Below, in pieces: positions 11,136-18,550 of a DNA stretch of 64,000 nt (position 1 is the first letter of the stretch; every line of letters starts with the position of its first letter). A model generated the notes under the pieces. That model was not told the origin of the DNA and did no database searches. It saw only the letters and a program-made list of their open reading frames with translations. The DNA is from Pseudomonas sp. Os17 (GTDB taxonomy: Bacteria; Pseudomonadota; Gammaproteobacteria; Pseudomonadales; Pseudomonadaceae), in NCBI RefSeq assembly GCF_001547895.1, contig NZ_AP014627.1, positions 1,553,501 through 1,617,500 of the forward strand, read 5' to 3'. A program made the position numbers and the translations under genes.

Positions 11136-11202
11136 GCAGGAGCTGGCTTGCCAGCGATGCAGGACTCAAGGGCCTGTTCGCCGGCAAGCGGGCGCCTGCA
11201 GA
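11136..11202. repeat. Single REPIN between CDPS and MFS genes
   Basis: One inverted pair: GCAGGAGCTGGCTTGCCAGCG on the left and CGCCGGCAAGCGGGCGCCTGCAG on the right. It sits 15 bases after the CDPS stop and 31 bases before the MFS start. Such hairpins between operon genes can stabilise the upstream message, so they need not break the operon. Confidence 0.85.
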
Positions 11203-11232
11203 GCGGTTTTTTTTGACTGACAAGGAGTTTCC

Positions 11233-12660
11233 ATGAGCGTTTTTGCGCAACAGCAACGCAAGTGGTGGGCATTGCTCGGTGTGAGCATCGCCAGTTTTCT
11301 CGGCTGTGTGGATTTCACCATCGTCAACACCGCGCTACCGGCGCTGCAGGCCGATCTCGGGGCTTCGGTGGACAGCCTGCAGTGGGTGATCAACGGCTTC
11401 ATCCTGACGCTGTCGAGTTTCATGGTGCTGGTGGGGCGCCTGGCCGACCTGCATGGACGCAAGCGGGTGCTGTTCATCGGCCTGAGCGTGTTCGGCCTGG
11501 CGTCCCTGGCGGCCGGACTGGCGACGCAGATCGACACCCTGATCGGCGCCCGGGTGATCCAGGGGCTGGCCTGCGCGGTGCTCTACACCGCCTCCGGGGC
11601 GATTGTCTCCAGCACCTTCGACAGCGCCGAACAGGGCAAGGCCTTTGGCGTGCTGTTCGGGGTCAACGGCGTGGGGCTGGCTGTCGGGCCGGTGCTGGGC
11701 GGGCTGATCACCAGTGGTTTTGGCTGGCAGTGGATCTTCCTGATCAACGTGCCTTTCGTGCTGCTGAGCCTGGGCATCTGCAGTGTCAGCGTGAAGGAAT
11801 CGCGCTCGGCCGAGACCGGTGCGCGGCTGGATGGCTGGGGCGCCTTGCTGTTGCTGATCGGCTTGCCGAGCCTGGTGCTGGTGATCGTCCAGGGCGGAGC
11901 CTGGGGCTGGGGTTCACGCTTGACCCTGAGCCTGATCGCCGTGGCGCTGCTGGCCCTGGTGGTGTTCCTGGCGGTGGAGAAACGGGTCGCGGCGCCGATC
12001 ATCGACCTCAAGCTGTTCGCCAACCGGCGCTTTGTCGCCGGGGTGGCGGCCAGTTTCGGCCTGGCGCTGTTCTATTGCGTGGCGTTCTTCGTCATGCCGC
12101 TGTACCTGGCGCAGATCCGTGGCGCATCGGTGCAGGCCAGCGGCCTGCTGTTGCTGCCCACCACCTTGGGCGTGGCGCTGCTGTCGCCGCTGGTGGGGCG
12201 GCTGGTGGACCGCAAGGGCCCGGCGCTGTTGATCAAGACCGGGTTGCTGCTGTTCGTGCTGTCGGCGCTGCTGCAGGCCGGCTTCGATCGCCAGACGTCA
12301 CTGGCGTATCTGTTGGGCGCCTTCGTCATCATGGGCCTGGGCTGGGCCAGCATTCTCGGGCCGTCGACGGTGCTGGGCATTTCCTCGGTGCCCCAGGCCG
12401 TGGGCTCGGTGGCCATGGGCTCGCTGATGACCCTGCACAACGTTGGCGGCGGCATCGGATTGGCGCTGGGGGTGGGCTTGTTCCACCACTTTTCCGCCAC
12501 GCCGCTGGATGACCCCCAGGGCGCCTTTCTCAATGGCTATCACGGGGTGATGCTGTTCTTGGCGCTGGCGACGCTGTTGGTCTGGGCTGCGGTGAGCCTG
12601 TTGCTGCGCGCCGCGCCGAGTCCGGTGGCGGCGGCCGAGGAGGGCGCCAGCCATGGCTGA
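11233..12660 (+). CDS. MFS transporter, DHA2 (drug:H+ antiporter-2) type
   Basis: A 475-residue integral membrane exporter. Family motifs are clear: FLGCVDFTIVNTALPALQ at the end of TM1, then GRLADLHGRKRVLFIG (MFS motif A) between TM2 and TM3. GVNGVGLAVGPVLGGL in TM5 is the antiporter motif C. Length and hydrophobic pattern fit the 14-helix DHA2 family. AAGGAG lies at a good distance from the ATG. Its stop overlaps the next gene by 8 bases, so both are co-translated. In this setting it most likely exports the cyclodipeptide product, as BcmT is thought to do for bicyclomycin; export of another toxic compound is possible. Confidence 0.9.
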   Translation: MSVFAQQQRKWWALLGVSIASFLGCVDFTIVNTALPALQADLGASVDSLQWVINGFILTLSSFMVLVGRLADLHGRKRVLFIGLSVFGLASLAAGLATQIDTLIGARVIQGLACAVLYTASGAIVSSTFDSAEQGKAFGVLFGVNGVGLAVGPVLGGLITSGFGWQWIFLINVPFVLLSLGICSVSVKESRSAETGARLDGWGALLLLIGLPSLVLVIVQGGAWGWGSRLTLSLIAVALLALVVFLAVEKRVAAPIIDLKLFANRRFVAGVAASFGLALFYCVAFFVMPLYLAQIRGASVQASGLLLLPTTLGVALLSPLVGRLVDRKGPALLIKTGLLLFVLSALLQAGFDRQTSLAYLLGAFVIMGLGWASILGPSTVLGISSVPQAVGSVAMGSLMTLHNVGGGIGLALGVGLFHHFSATPLDDPQGAFLNGYHGVMLFLALATLLVWAAVSLLLRAAPSPVAAAEEGASHG

Positions 12661-14005
12661 GCGCGGCGGGCAGATGGGGCTGGGGGCCTTTCTCTCCGGC
12701 TCCGGGGCCCACGGCGGCAGTTGGCGCCATCCCCGGGCGGATGCCGATGCCTCGTTGAATTTCCAGCGCTATCGGCACTACGCCCAGACCCTGGAGCGGG
12801 GTTGCTTCGACGCGCTGCTTCTCAACGACAACGTGGCGGTGGGGGATCTCGATCCGCGGGTGCTGGCTCGCAGTTCCCACAGCCTGCGCTGGGACCCGCT
12901 GACCCTGCTGCCGGCCCTGGCGGTGGTGACCCGGCACATCGGCCTGATCGCCACCGCCAGCACCACCTACAACGAGCCCTACAACCTGGCGCGCAAGTTT
13001 GCCTCGCTCGATCACTTGAGCGAGGGCCGGGCCGGCTGGAACCTGGTGACGGGGCTGATCGGCGGCGAGAACTTCAATCAGCCCGTGCCCATGAGCCACG
13101 CCCAGCGTTATGCCCGCGCCGAGGAATTTTTCGACGTGGTCAGTGGCCTGTGGGACAGCTGGGCCGATGATGCCTTCCCCCGGGACCCGGCCAGCGGCCA
13201 GTGGCTGCGCCCGGAACGGATGCACCTGTTGCAGCACCACGGGCAGCACTTTCAGGTCCAGGGGCCATTGAACGCGCCACGGCCGGTGCAGGGCTGGCCG
13301 GTGATTGCCCAGGCCGGTTCCTCGGGCCCGGGCAGCGAACTGGCGGCGCGTTGCGCCGAGCTGGTGTTCACCGCCCAGACCGATCTGGAGCAGGCCAAGG
13401 CGTTCTACGCCGGGCTCAAGGAACGACTTCCCGCTTACGGCCGCCAGGCCGGGCAGTTGAAAATCTTCCCAGGCATCGCCCCCACGGTGGGCCGCAGCCT
13501 CAACGAGGCCGAGGAAAAGTACCAGCAATTGCAGGAGTTGCAGGACCCGCAGGCCCAGCTCAAGGCGCTGTCCTACCTGCTGGACCTGGGCATCGACCTG
13601 TCGAGCCTGCCCCTGGACGCCCAGGTGCCGCTGTTGGCGGATGCGGCGCCCACCGAACGGCACAAGAGCCGTCGGCAACTGGTGGTGGAGCTGATCCGCC
13701 GGGAACGGCCAACGCTGGCGCAACTGCTGCGCAGCCTGTCCGCCAGCGGGCACAAGGTGCTGGTGGGCACGCCGGGGCAGATCGTCGACGAGATGGCGAC
13801 CTGGTACGAGGAATACGCCGCCGATGGCTTCAATGTGCTGTTCACCCACCTGCCGGGGGCCATCGACGACTTTGTGCAATGGATCACCCCCGAGCTGCAG
13901 CGCCGGGGCCTGTTTCGCCAGCGCTACACGGGGCACAGCCTGCGCGAACACCTGGGGCTGGAACGGGTGGCAAACCGATTCTTCAGCCAGCGGGGCAATG
14001 GCTGA
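12653..14005 (+). CDS. FMN-dependent monooxygenase, NtaA/SnaA/DszA family (LLM class)
   Basis: A 450-residue luciferase-like monooxygenase. Typical features are LGAFLSGSGAHGGSWRHP at the N-terminus, RYAQTLERGCFDALLLND-like helix, TASTTYNEPYNLARKFASLDHLSEGRAGWNLVT in the barrel core, and GWPVIAQAGSSGPGSELAA. Family members use FMNH2 from a separate reductase to oxidise organosulfur compounds, nitrilotriacetate or pristinamycin-type metabolites. The 8-base overlap with the MFS gene ties it to the CDPS operon. It could tailor the diketopiperazine, or it could serve sulfur or carbon scavenging with the SsuA-like binding proteins at 8-970 and 8339-9298. No flavin reductase gene is nearby. Confidence 0.86.
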   Translation: MAERGGQMGLGAFLSGSGAHGGSWRHPRADADASLNFQRYRHYAQTLERGCFDALLLNDNVAVGDLDPRVLARSSHSLRWDPLTLLPALAVVTRHIGLIATASTTYNEPYNLARKFASLDHLSEGRAGWNLVTGLIGGENFNQPVPMSHAQRYARAEEFFDVVSGLWDSWADDAFPRDPASGQWLRPERMHLLQHHGQHFQVQGPLNAPRPVQGWPVIAQAGSSGPGSELAARCAELVFTAQTDLEQAKAFYAGLKERLPAYGRQAGQLKIFPGIAPTVGRSLNEAEEKYQQLQELQDPQAQLKALSYLLDLGIDLSSLPLDAQVPLLADAAPTERHKSRRQLVVELIRRERPTLAQLLRSLSASGHKVLVGTPGQIVDEMATWYEEYAADGFNVLFTHLPGAIDDFVQWITPELQRRGLFRQRYTGHSLREHLGLERVANRFFSQRGNG

Positions 14006-14082
14006 ATCGCCGAAAGGGACTTTACTCTCAAGGCGCAACGCCCATCGATCAACGCCCATCGAAAACCCCAAGGAGCAACAGC

Positions 14083-14421
14083 ATGTCCGGATGGTATGAG
14101 TTGAAGAAAAGCAGCAGCGGCCAGTTTCGTTTCCTGCTCAAGGCGGCCAACGCCGAGACCATTCTCACCAGCGAGCTGTACACCACGCGCGCGGCCGCCG
14201 AGAACGGCATTGCCTCGGTGCAGGCCAACAGCCCCCTGGAGGAGCGCTACGAGCGCAAGAGCGCCAAGGACGGCAAGCCCTATTTCAATCTCAAGGCGGC
14301 CAATCACCAGGTCATCGGCAGCAGTGAAACCTATTCGTCGGAGGCGGCCCGGGACAAGGGCATCGCCAGCGTCAAGGCCAACGGTCCGAGCCACAACATC
14401 AAGGACCTGACGGGCGCCTGA
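14083..14421 (+). CDS. YegP-family (DUF1508) small protein
   Basis: A 112-residue protein built from two copies of the about 50-residue YegP repeat. The first is WYELKKSSSGQFRFLLKAAN, with LTSELYTTRAAAENGIASVQ after it. The second is YERKSAKDGKPYFNLKAANH, with SSETYSSEAARDKGIASVK. Each unit ends in a run predicted to form a helix. The function of the family is unknown. AAGGAG sits 8 bases before the ATG. It is a separate cytoplasmic gene 77 bases after the flavin monooxygenase and may not belong to that operon. Confidence 0.85.
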   Translation: MSGWYELKKSSSGQFRFLLKAANAETILTSELYTTRAAAENGIASVQANSPLEERYERKSAKDGKPYFNLKAANHQVIGSSETYSSEAARDKGIASVKANGPSHNIKDLTGA

Positions 14422-14683
14422 ACCCGGTTCGACAAGGTCTTTGCCGCTTGGCCCGATCAGGGGTCAGGCGGCCTTGTTGCAACGCCATCGGCCCTGCGGC
14501 AGCGGGTCGCCCGCGATGGCGGCGGGCTTGGGTTCGAGCCCTTGGCGGGCGCCAGCCGATTGGCGACTGGATTCTGGCGAAATGCCATCACTTGTTTTAT
14601 CCTCCGCGCCCGTCACTGGGCGCTCGGCATGCCTGGCACCTTGGGTGACGTTATCGATCATTGTCCAAGGGATCTGCGACCTC

Positions 14684-15328
14684 ATGATTCGCCCTTTCGT
14701 TTTACTCGCCGCGCTGCTAACGCTGAGCGGTTGTTACAGTCTGTCACCCACGAAAATTGCCAAGAACATGAACCCCGACCCGCAGTCGGGGGTGGCTTAT
14801 GTGGTGGGGGTGGTCGGGATCTGGCCGAAGGCGGTGCACACCGCCAACGAACAGATGCTGCTGATTCGTCCACGAGGCGGTGATGGGTTCGCCTCGGCGC
14901 GCTTGTACAACGAAATCTACGGCCGCACGCCACGGGATGTGCGCGAGAGCTGGCACGGCATCGGCAGCCTGTTCGTCATGCCACTCAAGCCTGGGCGCTA
15001 CGAGATCTACAACCTGCATTTCGATCGCGGCAACGCCAAGTCCTGGAGCCGCGAGGACTTCTCCATCCCCTTGGAGCTGGAAGCCGGCAAGGCCTATTAC
15101 GTCGGCGATTTCCGCGCGGCCTGTCTGTCGGCGCTGGGGGCCAAATGCGTGTTTTTGCACAGTGACCATATGGAGCGCGACGCCGCCCTGGTGCGCGCCA
15201 AGTACCCGCACGTGCCAAGCCTGCAACGGGTCGACCTGGAGAAGCTGGAACAAGCGACGCCGTTGATCGTCAAGGAGCAAGGGCCCAAGGCCTCGATGCT
15301 CAAGGCCATGCTCTCGGGAGAATTGTGA
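14684..15328 (+). CDS. Putative lipoprotein, first of a pair
   Basis: A 214-residue protein with a lipoprotein signal: FVLLAALLTLSGC puts the lipidated cysteine near residue 17. I chose ATG 14684 because the lipobox follows it directly; a longer in-frame ORF from 14441 would bury the signal. The mature part contains VVGIWPKAVHTANEQMLLIRPRG and ELEAGKAYYVGDFRA, the latter resembling DUF2846-like envelope proteins, but I do not recognise a firm family. The stop codon overlaps the start of the next lipoprotein gene by one base. The 262-base gap upstream (14422-14683) shows no gene. Confidence 0.75.
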   Translation: MIRPFVLLAALLTLSGCYSLSPTKIAKNMNPDPQSGVAYVVGVVGIWPKAVHTANEQMLLIRPRGGDGFASARLYNEIYGRTPRDVRESWHGIGSLFVMPLKPGRYEIYNLHFDRGNAKSWSREDFSIPLELEAGKAYYVGDFRAACLSALGAKCVFLHSDHMERDAALVRAKYPHVPSLQRVDLEKLEQATPLIVKEQGPKASMLKAMLSGEL

Positions 15329-15861
15329 TGCGGACGCGGTTGTGGGTGTTGCTGGTGTTGATGCTGGGGCTGGGGGGGTGCCAGACCAGCCATAGTCTCA
15401 AGCCGGCCGAGGTGGATTATCAGCAGGCGTTGCCGGCGATCAGCGTCAGCGTCATGGGCGCCATTCCCGGGGGGCTGATCCGTGATGAACTGCGCCGCCG
15501 CGGCACCTTCGAACAGGTGCAGTCGGGGTTCACGGCCGATGGCTACAACGTGATCGTGATGGCCGACAGTGACTACTTCGGCTGGCAGAACATTCCCATG
15601 GGGCTGCTGAGCGCGATGACCTTTTTTATCGTGCCGGGCCGCGTCACCTGGGACAGCCAGGTGATGTTCCACGTCAGCCGTGGCGACCAGCCTTTGGCCA
15701 AGTACCGGGTCAGCAACCACACCCGCTCCTGGCGCGGCTGGGCCAATCTCGATGGCGGCCAATACCAGCATGTGCAGCGCATCACCGACGAGTTCATCGC
15801 GCAGATGCTGCAGGACCCGCAGTTCAAGACCACGGCCCCGGTAGCGCTGAACCGCCACTGA
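15328..15861 (+). CDS. Putative lipoprotein, second of a pair
   Basis: A 177-residue protein with a lipoprotein signal peptide (LVLMLGLGGCQ, cysteine near residue 18). The ATG at 15328 shares a base with the stop of the preceding lipoprotein gene, so the two are translationally coupled. A GTG at 15325 is also in frame. The mature domain holds IPGGLIRDELRRRGTFEQVQ and a hydrophobic GLLSAMTFFIVPGRVTW segment, which could be a membrane-associated helix. No family is recognised. A clear terminator follows at 15889. Confidence 0.75.
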   Translation: MRTRLWVLLVLMLGLGGCQTSHSLKPAEVDYQQALPAISVSVMGAIPGGLIRDELRRRGTFEQVQSGFTADGYNVIVMADSDYFGWQNIPMGLLSAMTFFIVPGRVTWDSQVMFHVSRGDQPLAKYRVSNHTRSWRGWANLDGGQYQHVQRITDEFIAQMLQDPQFKTTAPVALNRH

Positions 15862-15888
15862 GTCACGCATGAAGGCGGCCCATGCCAA

Positions 15889-15920
15889 AGCCCGGACGGT
15901 GTTAGCCGCCCGGGCTTTTT
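15889..15920 (+). terminator. Rho-independent terminator after the lipoprotein pair
   Basis: Stem AGCCCGG-a-CGG pairs with CCG-c-CCGGGCT around a TGTTAG loop, and TTTTT follows on the + strand. It ends transcription of the two lipoprotein genes. The facing dapA-family gene stops 11 bases further on. Confidence 0.85.
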
Positions 15921-15930
15921 GCTCAGGGTT

Positions 15931-16818
15931 TCAAGCCAGGGTCTGCAGCAGTGTGTGCAACTGTTGGCGACCGCCCGCGTTCAGGGCAAACACCGGCCGG
16001 CGTGGCTCGCCGGCGTTCAGCCCGGTCAGTTCCAGCCCGGCCTTGACCGTGGCCGGCAAGCCGCCCTTGAGGATGAAATCCAGCAGCGGCAGTTGGCGGT
16101 AGAACAGCTCCCGGCCGCGCTGCAGGTCGTTGTCCAGCAGCGCCTGGTAGAGGTCGAGATTGAGCTGCGGGATCAGGTTCGCCGCCGCCGTGCACCAGCC
16201 GCTGGCACCCGCGGCGAAGGCTTCCAGGGCCAGGGGGTTGCAGCCGTTGTAGAACGGCACCTGGCCTTCGCCCAGCAGTTGCAGCTTGTGCATGCGCTGG
16301 ATGTCGCCGGTGCTCTCCTTGACCAGGGTGACGTTTTCCACGCTGTGGAAGATCTTCAGGATCAGCTCCACCGACATGTCGGTGCCGCTGGTGGCCGGGT
16401 TGTTGTAGAGCATGATCGGCACGCCGATGCTGGCGCCGATGGCCTGGTAGTGGGTGAGGATCTCGGCTTCGCTGAGTTTCCAGTAGGAGGTGGGCAGCAC
16501 CATCACCACGTCGGCGCCCTGGGCTTCGGCAAAGCGCGCGCGGCGGATGGCCTTGGCGGTGGTCAGGTCGGAGACGCTGACGATGGTCGGCACGCGCTTG
16601 GCCACGTGGCGGATGCTGAACTCGGCGACCTGGTCCCATTCCGCGTCGCTGAGGTAGGCGCCTTCGCCGGTGCTGCCCAGGGGCGCGATGGCGTGGACGC
16701 CGGCGTCGATCATGCGGTCGATGGAACGCCCGAGGGCGTCTAGGTCCAGGCCTTCGCCGTTGGCGCCGAAGGGGGTGACGGTGTAGCCGATGATGCCGTG
16801 GATCTTGGTGGTAGGCAT
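15931..16818 (-). CDS. Dihydrodipicolinate synthase/N-acetylneuraminate lyase family protein
   Basis: A 295-residue class I aldolase of the DapA superfamily. The Schiff-base lysine is K167 in TLVKESTGD and the catalytic tyrosine is Y138 in IMLYNNPATS. The PLGSTGEGAYLS motif binds the pyruvate carboxylate. I start at ATG 16818, which has GGAG 10 bases before it. The enzyme is probably a catabolic aldolase or dehydratase, not lysine biosynthesis. It lies 32 bases downstream of a class II aldolase gene and both are divergent from an XRE-cupin regulator, so the three likely form one substrate-inducible unit. The substrate is unknown. Confidence 0.88.
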   Translation of the reverse strand: MPTTKIHGIIGYTVTPFGANGEGLDLDALGRSIDRMIDAGVHAIAPLGSTGEGAYLSDAEWDQVAEFSIRHVAKRVPTIVSVSDLTTAKAIRRARFAEAQGADVVMVLPTSYWKLSEAEILTHYQAIGASIGVPIMLYNNPATSGTDMSVELILKIFHSVENVTLVKESTGDIQRMHKLQLLGEGQVPFYNGCNPLALEAFAAGASGWCTAAANLIPQLNLDLYQALLDNDLQRGRELFYRQLPLLDFILKGGLPATVKAGLELTGLNAGEPRRPVFALNAGGRQQLHTLLQTLA

Positions 16819-16850
16819 GGTGCAACTCCTGCAAGGCACACAGGGGTGGA

Positions 16851-17633
16851 TCAGTTCAGGCAGTCGGCGTGTTTTTTCAGGTTTTGCCGAGCGTAATAGT
16901 TGAAGGCGGCGCCGTGGCGCTTGGGCTTGGAGATCCAGTCGTGGGCTTCGCGGCCCAGCTCCGGGAGGATCGGCTTGATGCGGCCGGCGGCCATGGCCAG
17001 CAGTTGCAGCTTGGCCGCGCGCTCGATCAGTTGGGCGATCACGCAGGCTTCCTCGATGCTGGCGCCGGTGGACAGCTGGCCGTGGTGGGAAAGCAGGATC
17101 GCGCGTTTGTCGCCCAGGGCCGCGGAGATGATTTCGCCTTCTTCGTTGCCCACCGGCACCCCCGGCCAGGCTTCGAGAAAGGCGCAGTCCTCGTACAGCG
17201 GGCAGAGGTCCATGTGCGACACCTCAAGCGGCACTTCGAGCATCGACAGCGCGGCAACGTGGGTCGGGTGGGTGTGGATGATGCAGTTCACGTCCGGCCG
17301 GGCGCGGTACACCCAGCTGTGGAAACGGTTGGCCGGGTTGGGCATGCCGTGGCCTTCGAGGACTTCCAGGTCTTCGTTGACCAGCAGCAGGTTGCTGGCG
17401 CTGATTTCGTCGAAGCCCAGGCCCAGCTGCTGGGTGTAGTAGGTGCCCGGTTGCGGGCCACGGGCGGTGATCTGCCCGGCCAGGCCCGAATCATGGCCGT
17501 TTTCGAACAGGATGCGGCAGGTCAGGGCCAGCTTTTGCCGGTCGGTCCACGTATTATCCGCCAGGGTGTTTTGCATCTGGGTCAGGGCTTGCTTGACCAG
17601 CTGGTCTTTGGGCAGTGCTAATGTCTTGGCCAT
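16851..17633 (-). CDS. Class II aldolase/adducin family protein
   Basis: A 260-residue class II aldolase/adducin-fold protein. The zinc motif CIIHTHPTHVAALS and a third histidine in LLSHHGQLSTG are present. HGMPNPANRFHSWVYRARPD precedes them where fuculose aldolase has its substrate loop. Members are metal-dependent aldolases or decarboxylases acting on small hydroxy acids or sugar phosphates. AAGGA precedes ATG 17633; an upstream extension to 17720 would run into the operator. It is the first gene of a two-gene operon with the DapA-family protein. Confidence 0.87.
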   Translation of the reverse strand: MAKTLALPKDQLVKQALTQMQNTLADNTWTDRQKLALTCRILFENGHDSGLAGQITARGPQPGTYYTQQLGLGFDEISASNLLLVNEDLEVLEGHGMPNPANRFHSWVYRARPDVNCIIHTHPTHVAALSMLEVPLEVSHMDLCPLYEDCAFLEAWPGVPVGNEEGEIISAALGDKRAILLSHHGQLSTGASIEEACVIAQLIERAAKLQLLAMAAGRIKPILPELGREAHDWISKPKRHGAAFNYYARQNLKKHADCLN

Positions 17634-17713
17634 GTCGAAGGTCCTTTGAGAAGTGCAATGGACGTCGGATCTGCGCTTCACCTGCTGCTTGCGAGGTGGT
17701 TGGGTGAGGCGCG

Positions 17714-17749
17714 ATGACACTTAAAAGGCTATATGACACTTTGTGTCAT
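17714..17749. promoter_or_regulatory. Probable operator of the XRE-cupin regulator
   Basis: A perfect palindrome ATGACAC-TTT-GTGTCAT occupies 17733-17749. A second copy of its left part, ATGACACTT, lies at 17714-17722, 19 bases away and therefore on nearly the same helix face. The site is in the 161-base gap between the divergent aldolase operon and the XRE-cupin gene, the expected place for an autoregulatory site. Binding is inferred, not shown. Confidence 0.65.
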
Positions 17750-17794
17750 TGGCAAGCGCCAATCGTTGTTTCCTAGATGGATTAACCGCTCTAC

Positions 17795-18337
17795 ATGTCT
17801 ATCCGTTTGAAATTACTGAGAAAAAAACTTGGCGTGACCCTGGAGGCCCTGGCCGAAAAATCCGGGATGACCAAGAGTTATCTGTCGAAAGTCGAGCGCG
17901 GGTTGAACACCCCGTCGATTGCGGCGGCGCTGAAACTGGCCAAGGCGCTGAACGTCAAGGTCGAGGAGCTGTTCGCCGAGGACAGCATCAGCCTCGACAG
18001 CTACAGCCTGGTGCGCAGCGACCAGCGCCAGTCGCTGGCGGCCAACGACCAGGCCCCGGGCTATGCGGTGCTGGCCCACCAGGTCAGCGAGCGCAACCTG
18101 CTGCCGTTCATCATCTACCCGGCCAGGGAGTTCAGTGACAAGACCTTCAAGGAGCACCTGGGGGAGGAGTTCCTGTTCGTCCACGAAGGCCAGGTGGAAG
18201 TGGATTTCATGAACGAACGGGTGATCCTCAACCGTGGCGACGCACTGCACTTCAACGCGCAGAAACCCCACCGCATCCGCTCCCTGGGGGACGAGCAGGC
18301 GCAGTTGCTGGTGGTGGTACACAGCAACGAAGAATGA
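17795..18337 (+). CDS. XRE-family regulator with C-terminal cupin sensor
   Basis: A 180-residue regulator. Residues 1-60 form an HTH_XRE domain (LRKKLGVTLEALAEKSGMTKSYLSKVERG), and residues about 100-178 form a cupin barrel (EHLGEEFLFVHEGQVEVDF, LNRGDALHFNAQKPHRI). This architecture binds a small ligand in the cupin and controls adjacent catabolic genes. It is divergent from the aldolase/DapA-family operon, with a palindromic operator between them. The start lacks a strong Shine-Dalgarno, but it is the only methionine that gives a complete HTH. Confidence 0.9.
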   Translation: MSIRLKLLRKKLGVTLEALAEKSGMTKSYLSKVERGLNTPSIAAALKLAKALNVKVEELFAEDSISLDSYSLVRSDQRQSLAANDQAPGYAVLAHQVSERNLLPFIIYPAREFSDKTFKEHLGEEFLFVHEGQVEVDFMNERVILNRGDALHFNAQKPHRIRSLGDEQAQLLVVVHSNEE

Positions 18338-18352
18338 ACCCCGACCACTTCC

Positions 18353-18540
18353 TGTAGCCGCTGCCGCAGGCTGCGAACGGGCCGCAGGCCCGCGGCAATC
18401 CCCAGGACACCCAAGCCTCTGGCGGTGCTTATCGCAGGCTGCGCCAGCGGCTACACCAAGCCTGGCGTGTCCCCATCTGTAGCCGCTGCCGCAGGCTGCG
18501 AACGGGCCGCAGGCCAGCGACGAACCCCAGGACGCCCGCG
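18353..18540. repeat. Second REP family (TGTAGCCGCTGCCGCAGGCTGCG)
   Basis: One inverted pair at 18353-18455 opens with TGTAGCCGCTGCCGCAGG and closes with CAGCGGCTACA. A further half unit at 18478-18540 repeats the opening and the GGGCCGCAGGCC linker. This family is distinct from the GTAGGAGC type used elsewhere in the window. A short relative lies at 55560-55587. It fills the gap between the XRE-cupin gene and the convergent SIR2-like gene. Confidence 0.85.
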
Positions 18541-18550
18541 CCCGGCGCGG

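Noticed and set aside
9590..14005. Bicyclomycin (bcm) cluster
   Set aside because: bcm has five 2OG oxygenases and a P450. Only one 2OG oxygenase and no P450 are present here.
15931..16818. dapA of lysine biosynthesis
   Set aside because: The gene is linked to a class II aldolase and an XRE-cupin regulator and is not in a biosynthetic setting; it is a catabolic superfamily member.
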